Origin: Viola odorata
Lineage: Eukaryota > Streptophyta > Magnoliopsida > Malpighiales > Violaceae
Direction of reading: 5' to 3'
DNA length: 64,000 nucleotides
Assembly: GCA_963691705.1 (NCBI GenBank)
Contig: OY829540.1
Coordinates: 66,636,367 to 66,700,366 of the forward strand
Shown: positions 35,701 through 55,638 of the stretch, piece after piece
Layout of the letters: each line of letters opens with the position of its first letter
Position numbering within the stretch: position 1 is the stretch's first letter
Position numbers and translations under genes: made by a program
The notes under the pieces: model-generated
What the model was told of the DNA's origin: nothing
The model's database searches: none
What the model saw: only the letters and a program-made list of their open reading frames with translations

Positions 35701-36317
35701 GACGAGGGTCGATTTTTTGTTGTTACTATGGTGGATTTCACTTTTTAATTGCAGCACAATTCTTTCGTAGGGTTGACATGTTTTTTATGCATTTACTTTT
35801 ACCAAACATTAGTTCTTGATGCTAGAACTTATACGATCTATTATTACGATTGAATATTTTTTATCAACTTCTTTTATCAAAATTGTTTGGCATCAATTAA
35901 TGAACTAATGTTTACAAAAATTAAGAGTAGTCAACTATGCAATTTCAAAGTACTCAAAATTTTAATTTTATGGTATTAATAAATTTTACTTTATTTATGA
36001 TTTAAATAAGTTTAATTTATTTATGGTATATAGATAAATATTATTAGATGTTAGATTATAAATAAAATGATTAAAAAATATATAAAGATAATAAAAAAGT
36101 TAATTATAACACTTAAAATGAATTATGCCCTTTATGGTCATTTTACATCCAAACCATAGTTTTGGAAAACTGTTTTACCAAACACCTCAGGTATCCCACT
36201 GAACTTTTACAATTTTGTTACCAAACAGCACACTCCGTTTCCCAAATGTCGTTTCCCTACTGAACATTTTCCCACTGACCATTTCCAGCCTGAACTGGAA
36301 CGCCAAACAGAGCCTAA

Positions 36318-37034
36318 AAACATTTATTGACCAGATTGTGTAGGCCATCCAAAACCAAAAGAGAAAAAAAGAAGTGTATAAAACATAATTATTAATTAGG
36401 GCTTGCATAAACGCACTTGTTAATAAAAAAAATACCATGCCAAGTACCAAGTACTACATTAAAATACTGGAAATGTTCAACTGCTGTAGCATTTTTTTAC
36501 CATCTAAAAACGCCACCTTTGTTTTCTTCTTTCCTGGGATGTAACTAAACCAAAAATTTGAAGGATACAAACTGAATTACGATGATTTGTCTTGCATGGT
36601 TTCGGTCACAAAAACAAAATAATGGGGCGATTGCTGTCACTTGCCCATTTCTTTCAAGAACTTAAGAGTTTATACCAACACAGTCACCACTTTCCTGTTT
36701 TGAGCAACCCCTAAACCGTTGTTTGGGACACCACCAATTTCACTCCGTCTTCTTTTCTTGTTGGGTTCCGTTAACTACAACCCATCCACATGCACACTTT
36801 TAGATTCTCCTAGCTTCCTAAGAATCCCACACTTAACCAAACCAGCACCTGCATAATTACTACTGTCTTGTTTCCTCAACGAGACATCATCCATGGCATG
36901 CATGGATTTCTTTGTCTACACCAACATGATCACTACTTTCTCTTTGTATTAAGGAAACATGAGCACTTGATTTCTTGAGATCATTATTGGAAACACCACC
37001 AACTGGGTTACGTTTCCTTTTTCTGCCTCCTCCT
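36318..37034 (-). other. 3' flank of the exoribonuclease gene with decayed repeat units
   Basis: Complement of 36670-36880 still resembles the repeated unit of the exoribonuclease tail (a CCC-AAC-AAG-AAA-AG basic stretch, then GGTGGTGT...AACAAC, and GGAATCTTAGGAAGC). The unit at 36887-37090 keeps an open frame, but shifted relative to the gene. So at least two further tail repeats lie beyond the present stop. Confidence 0.55.
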
Positions 37035-46960
<9,926 letters not shown>

Positions 46961-47163
46961 ATTAGTTCTTCTTCACTCCGGTAATTTGCAATAATAATGA
47001 TGTTGTTATTGATCTTTCTTATCTCATTACATGCAATTCCCCGCTGCTCCGCCACCTCCAGCAGCCTGCGGGTTTACCAGGGTTTATTTGCTTCACTTCA
47101 GAGAGCGGCGAACAATAGGTCTCTTTTTTCTTCTTCTTTTCTTTTTAACGAATTTTTCTGTAG
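46961..47163 (-). promoter_or_regulatory. Exoribonuclease 5' UTR/proximal promoter
   Basis: Only about 200 bp remain between the start codon and the left end of the mariner-like element. The sequence is pyrimidine-rich on the plus strand (TTTTTTCTTCTTCTTTTC near 47125). Confidence 0.5.
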
Positions 47164-47567
47164 TACTCCCTCTGTATTTTTTTACGTGACGTTTTAGCCC
47201 AAAAAGCTTGTTTTTTTTATTTGACGCCCTTTGGCAATTGTGCCCACTTACTTCGTGGTTTGACAAAAATGCCCTCAGACGACGAGTCGTTGCCCGCCCG
47301 TACAACGCGTCACACAGGGGCAAATGAATGAAACTGAAAAATTACTGGGGTCGTGTGGGAACATGGACAAGATCGATTCATTCGTCCCTGACACTCATCT
47401 TCTCTATCCTCTCATTCTCTCCTCAAAACCTTTCGTCCTCTTCTCTCAACCAAAATCAATTCCGAATCCATCTCACTCACTCAACCAAATCGATTACCAT
47501 CGGGGTCATCTCCTCTATTTGATTTGTTTCCTTCCAAATCGAATCTCGTCAAATCGTTTGTACAACT

Positions 47568-48833
47568 ATGGAGGGTGTCGATTATTGGGACGATTCCCAG
47601 CGGGATAGCATCGATGTTTCCGATGATTCCATTGAGGCCGACGCAACTGTTGTGGCAGCGAAAGATGACCCCGCAGTTGAAACCCCCAATTTGGCCAGGC
47701 ATTCGGAGGCTACTGAAGTCATTTCCCCCAATGTTGTCAGGGAATCAGCCGCACAAGAGTTGCAAAGTGAGATTGTTGATAACCGTCAGATTTTTGTCAA
47801 TTGCCTGTTGTTGTTCTGCTTACTTTGGATGATTGATTTAGTTAGATGATTTCGTTTTTTTGGTTTGTCATTCCGGATTTATGTTGTCGGAGTTGATTTT
47901 GATTCAGTGGGTTGTGATTCCGGATTTATGTTGCCGGAATCTAGGTTTTTCTTATTATGTGTACATGTTTCCCTTTTTTCTGTTAAAATCCAGGTCCTGT
48001 AAATTATTGGGGGATTTCTTTGGTTTTGATTGGTTTGTTTCTTTCACTTTCTGTAAATACCCTTGGCAACGTGTTTCTGTATACACAGAACACTTAAGGC
48101 TGTCAGATTCCTTGCCTACTTTGTAGGCTGCTACTTCTAATGCCTAATTAACAGGGATGCTCTGCATAATCAACAGTTTGATTATGCAGAGAATCTTACA
48201 CGTTGTGCAAGTCTTCTCAGTTTCCATATGCACCGGTTACGAGATGCAACGTTTATAGGAATTCTTGCAGCCTTTGAATTCCAGTCAAAGTTGAACTTCC
48301 AAAGCAACGGTTGAGGCTACCAATGACACTTCTACAGCCTTCCCTATTGAAGCACCCTTCCATCAAAGGTATTCGCATCCATTCAATTCATTCTATACGC
48401 ATTTGTTATCTCTCATTTCGCTTCCTCCATCTGTTCTTTGTATTTGTTTATCAAACACCTATTTCGCTCCATGGATGCCAGAGAAGCACAATCCTTTCTT
48501 GCAGGGTCAGGGGCTGTTGGTGGTCATCTGGAGCAGGAGATAGAGCGTGGAGATTTGAAGGTTGAACAGACAACCCATGATATCCACAGGTTAATGATGC
48601 AGGCAGCAAGACTTAGAACCATCAAACGGGAAGCAGAGGAACAACACCAAGCACCAGATGCACTCATGCTGGTCCAGGCTGTTGGGGATTCCCTCGTTCA
48701 CCTTGAGAGCACAATTGCTCTCATGGAGGCTAAGAACGAAGTCACTGAGGCCAATGTGGCCATTGCAAGACAGTGTCAAGCTACTCTTGATAAATATGGT
48801 AACAACCTCCCAGGCATCCCTAAGGATCTGTAG
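47568..48833 (+). CDS. Unrecognised second gene inside the mariner-like element
   Basis: Simplest model: exons 47568-47766, 48305-48368 and 48482-48833, 204 residues; the last two introns/exons have good GT/AG sites and AATAAA follows at 48897. The N-terminal part is acidic (MEGVDYWDDSQRDSIDVSDD). The C-terminal 117 residues look fully helical and coiled-coil-like, with HLEQEIERG, MMQAARLRTIKREAEEQ and ALMEAKNEVTEANVAIA segments, ending GIPKDL. A further open stretch at 48156-48316 (reading DALHNQQFDYAEN...) begins after an AG and reads like protein but joins only with a frame change, so the gene may be broken once or spliced otherwise. I recognise no family. Position inside the TIRs and tail-to-tail orientation to the transposase suggest an accessory or captured gene. 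Confidence 0.6.
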
Positions 48834-49156
48834 GCTTTGCATATTTTTTGTATTTCAGTGCTTTGCACTTTCTTTGTAATGGTTGGTTTTCTTATCAATA
48901 AATGGAGTTTCTTTTCAAGTTTGATTGGTTCTGGATTGAGTGCATTTACCTTTCAATTTGGTGTTCATTCAATATCGATTTATGTAAGGATTTTGCTTCT
49001 CTAGCCTTCAATGCATTGGTTCATGGATTGAGTTTCTATTTTGGTTCAGTTTCGCAATATGAGAGAAATCAAATATGGTAAAAACAGAGATAACAACAAT
49101 TGGCAAAATAGATCACTCTAAATTGAGCACCAATTTGTGCAGAATTTTCTGAAACA

Positions 49157-49330
49157 GAGGAATTAAATTGCTAAAACATTTATGAACCTAAATTTGACAA
49201 CAATTTGGGCAGAAATTGGCCAAAAATAGAGGAATTAAATTGCCAAAACATCTATGAACCTAAATTTGACAACAATTTGGGCAGAAATTGCCAAAATAGA
49301 GGAATTAAATTCCCAAAACACTGGTCAGAA
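49157..49330. repeat. 70-72 bp tandem repeat, about 2.5 copies
   Basis: Copies begin at 49157, 49229 and 49299 with GAGGAATTAAATT and include AATTTGACAACAATTTGGG. It lies between the two convergent genes of the mariner-like element. Confidence 0.75.
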
Positions 49331-49979
49331 ATCATTTCAATCCAAATCACATTACAACCAAAAGGAAATGAAGAAGTTTAAATCCAATACACTCTTTAAA
49401 CTTGAATACAAGGGTGCAGATAATGATTAATTCGAACAACATTCAAACGACATTTTCTGAAACTAATTTCCAAACTAACAAGAATTGTCAACATTCAAAA
49501 TGAAGATGAATCTGAATCTGCATTGAAGAAACAGAGGCAAAAGTCTTTCCAAACAACACTGTATTTCCAAACAGAATACAATTGAACATTTCATCGCCAA
49601 CATTCAAAATACAGCTACTTCATTGATTCCAATATGTTCACCATTGAACAATCCACTATGTTCACAGCTGAACATACAACAATGACACTTCTATGAACCT
49701 ACAAAAAATCCATCCTACCACAGTTGAACTGCCTAATTACATGCATTTGTGCCTGAATTCAAGTCAGAAGTTGAATCTGCACAACAACAGCATCTACACC
49801 AAAACTATATACAACAAAATATGTATTTCCAAGCCATCTATGTGCGTTCTCCACATAGGGGAAGAGCAAAAATCTGGCGTTCCTGCGATACAAGACAGTG
49901 ACATACACCATCAAGACAGTTAGGGTAATATAAAAATCAAACAATAAGAAATGTAAGACAAATTTCACCTGATTTCCAA

Positions 49980-51565
49980 TCAAGACAGGTAGGCTACCGC
50001 ATTAGCAACAATTCCTGGAGAGCAACGTATTGCAGATGGTAAGGCTCCCCGTCTAGCAAGTTGATCCTTCTTTAGGTGAGGAATTTTGTAATTGTTGGAT
50101 CCATCACATTTTAAAATCTCCACCATACACGACTGCAATGTTAAGAAAATATTGTTGCTCTTCTTGTCTTCAAAATGTTGGAATGCTTGCTCAACAGCCC
50201 CAATCAATTCCAATCAGGACTTTGCACACTCCTTACCCTGCAGTGACTGTATTACTCTGAAGAACCCAAGGTCCAAGACGTTTAAGTCAGGAGAGTTAGG
50301 AGGTTGACAAACAAGAGAAATATTCATTCCACTTTCTTGAACTGCACACAAGAATTGAACATCGTCAGTGTGAATGTAGGTATTTGCGTTGTCTTGCTGA
50401 ATGTAAATGGCTTCTCTACTACACTCCCTATGCCATTTGTTGGCTATGGCAGGCAAGACATTACTAACCATAAAATCTCTAATTACATCTCTTGTTATAT
50501 TAGTAATAGGTTTTATCTCAAGAGTACCACGAGGCCGGTTTTGACTCGATCTTAAAGCAGCAACAGATTGGACTAATGGAAAAACCCCAATCTTCCCATC
50601 AAATATGCATACACCATCAGAGTCATACCTTGGCCTTGCAACAGCAGCTAAGAACATTACTTTAGGTATGAAATGAGAGCTTTTAATAAATCTTACTGGA
50701 TCAAGCTCGTCGTGCAAGAGATAATAGGTTTGAGTTTTCTTGGTCAAGTAGAACCACTTCTCATCAATATGCACTGTATTCTCCATCCTTGAGAATGTTG
50801 GCTCGTGAGGCAGTGATGATTGATCAAAAGAGGAGAGACAATGGCGCATCCTGGTTGTGTGATTCTCGGCTATCAATGAAGGTTTTATGGCATTGGAGTG
50901 GCGCTTGATGATTCTTTCCTTCATTTTTCTATACAGAAATGCCAGCGATACACCAAGGTTTTTTGCAAGATCTCTCATTGTTGTCCTCTTACTCAAAGGC
51001 AGACTTCGCATCAATTCTAAATCAATTTCAACTCTTTTTCTACCGCAATTCATGACTCTATAATTCTCATGAACATTTGTACCTGAATCCCGTGCACGTT
51101 TCCAGATCCTCTGGATTGCTCGCAGCCTCACTCCAAACTGATTTGCAACATCCGTCGTTGCTTTTCTCTTCAACCTTCCATGGACACTTCTTTCAAGCAA
51201 CGATTGCACTACTCAGAGCCGTTCGACTGAAGTAAGTTCTTTCCTGCGATCTAACCATTGAAATTGGTCAACATGGTCAGTGAAATCAAGGGAGCAAGAG
51301 GTTATGATTTTTATTCAAAATATAAGAAATGTTTGGAAACAAACATACCTGGTCGAGGCGAATAAGAAAACCCTGGAATTACAATGTCTTCCTCAACTTC
51401 TTCACCGTGGTTAACTCCTCCATTTTCAGCACCTATGAACCCTTCTTAATCTGGCGATAACTCATCGAGCCCAGGCTAATATACTTCGGGAGATGCAGGT
51501 TCGATTGATATATGAGATGGAATAGTGGTTGGGAGCTCATTGAGGTCTCCTACTGGAGAAGCCAT
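49980..51565 (-). pseudogene. Mariner-like DD39D transposase with four in-frame stops
   Basis: Two exons, 51349-51565 and 49980-51250, joined in phase. The N-terminus has the DLNELP word found in plant mariner transposases, then a helix-turn-helix region (ATTDVANQFGVRLRAIQRIWKRA and a second one near RDLAKNLGVSLAFLYRKM). The catalytic triad is complete: IDEKWF, QQDNA and, exactly 39 residues after the second Asp, SPDLNVLD. The end matches the family (LTLQSCM...NNYKIPHLKK). Four in-frame stops interrupt it: TAG 51478-51476, TAA 51448-51446, TGA 51215-51213 and TGA 50216-50214. There is no frameshift. Each stop is one C-to-T step from a plausible codon (CAG, CAA, CGA). The protein is therefore not made from this copy in one piece. 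Confidence 0.87.
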
Positions 51566-51930
51566 AGCAGAAAAAGGGGAAGGGGTTTTTTGATGAATAT
51601 GACATTCGCGTTTAATTTTGAAGAAATGGGGGGTGGCTGAAATTGTAAACCCAATCGGGAAATCTAAAAATTTCAAGCAACGGGATAACGAGGGAAACAT
51701 TTTGAATTTCAGATTTTTCCAAAATTTCAGTTGTAAAATTTTGGGGAAATTTGAGCGGGATTGAAAGTTTTAGGGTTGTTTTCGCGGAGAAATGGTAGAG
51801 AGAGAAGAGGCACACGAACGAAGGAGGAAGAATAAGTGAGGAGCGGAGGACGCGTGGCCGGGCCCACTGACACAGTCTTAAACTGTGTGATTTTGTACCC
51901 GACGTCAAATAAAAAAATACAGAGGGAGTA

Positions 51931-52394
51931 GTACATAGAATGACGGATGCTCATTCGTAATCATGGGCCAAGGCCCATTAGTCGGATTACTAGGTGTGCG
52001 GTTCCTACTCAAATCCAGCAGAAGCCCATGGCCTCAGATTCAATAGGTTTTTTGTTTTTTATTTAGTGGGAGAGTTATCTTACACCCTTTTTTAAGAGAC
52101 AATCTTATTCGAGTAACATCAAATTTTAAAATGATGACTCTCCAGCATTTTTTTAAAGAAAAGGAAAAGAAAACACTTGAAAGGCTCTCTAAACAGGAAC
52201 AGAAGTAGTAATTGGCAGCAGAATTGGTATTGCCTAGCAGATAGAACAGAATAATGTCTGTACGTTGATGAACACTTGAACCCCGAATACAAAGTGACAC
52301 ATCAAACATATTTCCTAAGGAATGCTTTGGCTTAGGATTAGTGGAAAAAATGGCCAGCTCAGCTTTTGTCTTCAGCTGCTGTACTGGTACTTGA
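51931..52394. other. Intergenic, 3' flank of the BODYGUARD-like gene
   Basis: AT-rich sequence with GGGCCAAGGCCC at 51965-51976. No gene seen. Confidence 0.45.
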
Positions 52395-54166
52395 TCACTT
52401 TGTATAGGAAAATGAAGCCCATATGTGTTCTAAACTTTGGGTAAAATCCTTCTCTCTACCTAGGATTACTGAACAGTGGTCAGCATTGGATATTATGCTG
52501 ACTTCTGCATTAGGAACCTTCATCTTGATGTTATAGCTGCACTCCAAAGGCACAACTACGTCGCGATCGCCTTGAAAAATACAAATTTTTACTCCACACT
52601 TGATCAATGTTTCCAGGAACTCATCCATCAATGTTCCTCCCCTGCATATCACATTGTGCATGGTGTGCCACGCTGAATGATGGGTGTGCCTTGTCAAGTC
52701 CCTTATCATGAAATGCACGTCCCTGGAAAAAGAAAAAAGACAACAGATATACTTGTTTATTCTTTACAAGAAGCAACAGTTACTCTTCTGCATTCTGCCT
52801 CAAGAAAAGCACGATTACCTCCTCCAGGTCAGAAGCTTCAGAATCCCCTCCCAGATCCTGTGGTTTCGGCAAACGAGCAGGCAAACACATCGACCCAAAT
52901 GCTCATACCATGACATAAATGATGAACCAAACTGCAATGGTGGCCACACCCTCTTTCCAGCAAGCTTATGAAGCATCTTCAAGCTTCCTTCTCCCTTAGA
53001 ACTTGGAAAGTAAGGCTAAATTGTCTCCCCAAAAAAGGAAAAATGAAACTATATGAGCCAATGAGATAAACGAAGGAACATTCAAGCATCTCTTAATTTG
53101 ATAAAATGAAAATAACAAGGCAAGCGACTGTGCGCTCTGTTCTAGCTATCCACTCACCGGTGCTACTAGGGTAACTGATTTCACACATGTCGAGTACTTT
53201 GCGGCAAGGGCTAATGCGATAATGCATCCCATGGAGTGTGCAACAAGGTGGAAGGACTTCAACTGAAATGGAGTTGTCACAGTTTTTTCAATCATTTCCA
53301 AATGATCTCTTAAAGTGTATAAACAATCCCTTGGCTTAGGGCTTTGCCCAAATCCCAAAAGGTCTACAGCAAAGAGTCTGCAGTTACGCTTTATGGGCTC
53401 GGAGAGAAGAGGGAACACAGTTTCTGTCCAAAATGAAGAAGAAGACATGAATCCGTGCAAGAATATCACATTTACAGTTGAATCACCACTGAAGTGATCA
53501 GCATTGGCACCTGTGTTTCAAATGAGTTTGACAACAGCATATTAGTCACTACTTTTCTAATACTGCTTTTAAAATGAAGAACAAACATGGTAGAAAAAAT
53601 GTGAGCATGCTTCTGCTACCTTAATCAGCAGGAATTGGCAAACAAGTCGGATGAGAAATTAATAACTTGAGAAGAAAATACAGCTTAAGGACGAATTAAA
53701 ATGCGTACGAGTTACTACCTCTTGAAGGTTCCCTCACCACAAGATGCAGCTTCTGATCAAGCTTCATCCAAGAAACACAAGATTCACAACCGCAATCTGA
53801 CCATCTAATATTCGCACTTCCACTACCACCACCACCAAACCCTTTCTTGCAATCCTCCCATTTTCTTGCCGAACGAAGAAACCCCGTGTCTCTTAACCAA
53901 TTTCTCCTCCTACCAATCCCATACAAAGTCTCCGACATCTCACTCTGACCCTCACCATCACCCACATTCCCCTCTTCATCACCCTTCTTCTCACAGTAAC
54001 AGGGAGAGGCCTTCCCTTCAAAGAAATAATCGAGATACCGGTAAAGGATGCAGAAAAAGACTTCAACAGAGTCGAGACAGAGGAAAACATAGGAGGTGGC
54101 TACAGAGATGAGGGTTATTGCACTTGTTCTTGCCCATTCTGCAGCCCAACCAAGAACATGAGACAT
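52395..54166 (-). CDS. BDG: BODYGUARD-like alpha/beta hydrolase
   Basis: Four exons: 53719-54166, 53158-53510, 52819-53015 and 52395-52722. The start is the ATG at 54166 (MSHVLGWAAEWARTS); the frame upstream to 54196 has only TTG. An N-terminal hydrophobic segment (residues about 10-40) precedes a Cys/Gly-rich linker. The alpha/beta hydrolase fold shows FLHGFMSSSSFW (oxyanion loop), the nucleophile elbow VAHSMGC, the acid in GDRDVVVP and the His in DHCS. Further words shared with BODYGUARD are VDLLGFGQSPKPRDCLY, CRNHRIWEGILKLLTWRR and HTHHSAWHTMHNVICRGG. BODYGUARD acts in the outer wall of epidermal cells and is needed for a normal cuticle. The catalytic triad is intact; which of the several BDG paralogues it is cannot be told. 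Confidence 0.88.
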
Positions 54167-54506
54167 GAAGAGAAGAGAATCAGTACTCAGATTCAAAACA
54201 ACGTGAGAACAAAGAGTCTATAAACTAATTGAATTAGGATTGGACGAGAAACGTGAATATGGGGCTGAGAGGTACGTGAAGGAGAGATGACAATTGAGCC
54301 ACGTTAGTATGGGATGAGGGAAAGGAAGGGAAAGGGATGAAACTATATTCGTATGGGAATAAAAAATGAGTGATGAAAAAAGAGGGAAAAGAGAGTAAAT
54401 GAGGAGAAATGAAGGTAAATTTTAGAGTTTAACTTCCCTCCTAACTTAAAAAATAGTTACTCCCTGGGAGGAAATGGAGGGAAATTAAAATTTTAACTAA
54501 TGTATT
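54167..54506 (-). promoter_or_regulatory. Promoter of the BODYGUARD-like gene
   Basis: Purine-rich on the plus strand (GGGAAAGGGAATG and GAGGAAATGAAGG words at 54310-54490), with no coding signal. The hAT-type element starts at 54507, about 340 bp upstream of the start codon. Confidence 0.35.
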
Positions 54507-55075
54507 CAGGGACGATCCAAGAATTATTTCCAGGGGGCGGGGTTTTACGTGTTTATGCAAACGAGCTGAACAAAAAATTAGAAAAATGCTTAAAAGTATT
54601 TGTATCCGTCACTAAATAACATTTGATGATATCGATGGTGCTTCATTTCGACTTTTTCGCAAGTCGTTCTTCACTTTCATTTGAACCAACATTTGATGAT
54701 ATCATGGTGCTTGAGTAGATAGTTTAATCAAATATTTATCCATATAAAAAAAAAATTAATACAGTTAGCATATTAATTTAATGAATTTAGTTTCCTATAA
54801 ATCTCTGCTTCCCTCTTGCTACTGTTTTGCATCTACTTCACAAATTCATTTCAAAAAAAACTAAAATAATCCAAAATAATCTATATAAACTAATTATTAC
54901 CAAATATGTCCAACATTAAATGCAATGAATAAAGATTGCATAATCTCTACGAGTTTAAAGATCATGGCCATGATTCATGAAGAGAGGGATTTGGACTGGG
55001 CTGCATACTAAAAAAATTTGTTCCATTAGCCCAGGGTGGGCATCAACCTACCCTGCCCCCCTAGATCCGTGTCTG
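54507..55075. mobile_element. Small non-autonomous hAT-type element
   Basis: The left end CAGGGACGATCCAAG and the complement of the right end CAGACACGGATCTAG are inverted relatives, followed on both sides by G-rich stretches (CCAGGGGGCGGGG; GGGGGGCAGGG). The flanks AATGTATT (54499-54506) and CATGTATT (55076-55083) match at 7 of 8 positions, as expected for an 8-bp hAT target duplication. The 569-bp interior is non-coding. Confidence 0.65.
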
Positions 55076-55083
55076 CATGTATT

Positions 55084-55638
55084 CCTATTTTAACCTTTTA
55101 GATTTATCTTTTTAATGGTAATCAATTAGATATAAAAGTAAATTCACTCATCATTTCTTCTCTCATTTTCTCTCTCCCTAAAATGGCACCCATACAAAGG
55201 AAATAAAAAATTATTTTTCTTTCTCTCCTCTCCTCTCCCTTCCCTCGTTAAATTTCTCCTCTTTTCCCTCGTGCACTTTAATTCCCATACTAAGCAGTAG
55301 TTTCTTTAGGAAAAGAAAACGGGGCCAGGCATGTCAAGTCCAAAAGTGATTAGCTCTAGCTTTAGCACTGCAAGCTTCTCAAAGTTGACAAGGCAATGCA
55401 AGCGTTCGTTACAATTTCAGTGCTGCATACGTACGTTAGCATCACTTTCCGAATCACCAGTTTTTTTTTTTAGCAGCATTTTCCCAATCACCATTGCATC
55501 AATAAAGTTTCAATAAGGCAATAAAATGAAGTTTATTGTTAATGATAAATAATGAGGAAGAAAATTGGCAAACAATCAATGAAGAAAAAAAAAAACATTA
55601 CACATTGACATTATCATAAGGGTATCTTCTATTATGTA
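55084..55638. other. Intergenic, 3' flank of the VAR3-like gene
   Basis: Pyrimidine-rich stretch at 55155-55270 (CTCTCCTCTCC) and AT-rich DNA. No gene seen. Confidence 0.4.

Larger units (their letters stand above)
32061..36314. mobile_element. TIR element with TAA duplication, PIF/Harbinger-like ends
   Basis: The left end GGCTGTGTTTGG (32061 on) and the complement of the right end, GGCTCTGTTTGG (to 36314), are inverted copies. Similar internal words follow on both sides (GTGTTTGGTAAA at about 32127 and the complement at about 36170-36185). TAA flanks both ends (32058-32060 and 36315-36317), fitting the 3-bp TWA duplication of PIF/Harbinger elements. The 4,254-bp interior has no Harbinger transposase. 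Instead it holds the decayed end of a Sirevirus-type retrotransposon (32619-35700), either inserted into a small MITE or carried by the element. The right arm is AT-rich (35900-36120). Confidence 0.55.
47166..51928. mobile_element. Complete plant mariner-like element (4,763 bp)
   Basis: The left end CTCCCTCTGTATTTTTTTA...TGACGT and the complement of the right end match at the first 19 positions and again at TGACGT. TA flanks both ends (47164-47165 and 51929-51930), the mariner target duplication. Inside is a DD39D transposase gene on the minus strand (49980-51565) and a convergent, unrelated multi-exon gene on the plus strand (47568-48833). The left subterminal region repeats the TTTATTTGACG word at about 47216. 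The terminal sequence is shared with Stowaway MITEs, so this kind of element could supply transposase to them. Closely matching ends argue for one insertion event. Confidence 0.88.

Noticed and set aside
53866..54111. His/Ser-rich open frame antisense to BODYGUARD-like exon 1
   Set aside because: Shadow of the coding exon on the other strand.
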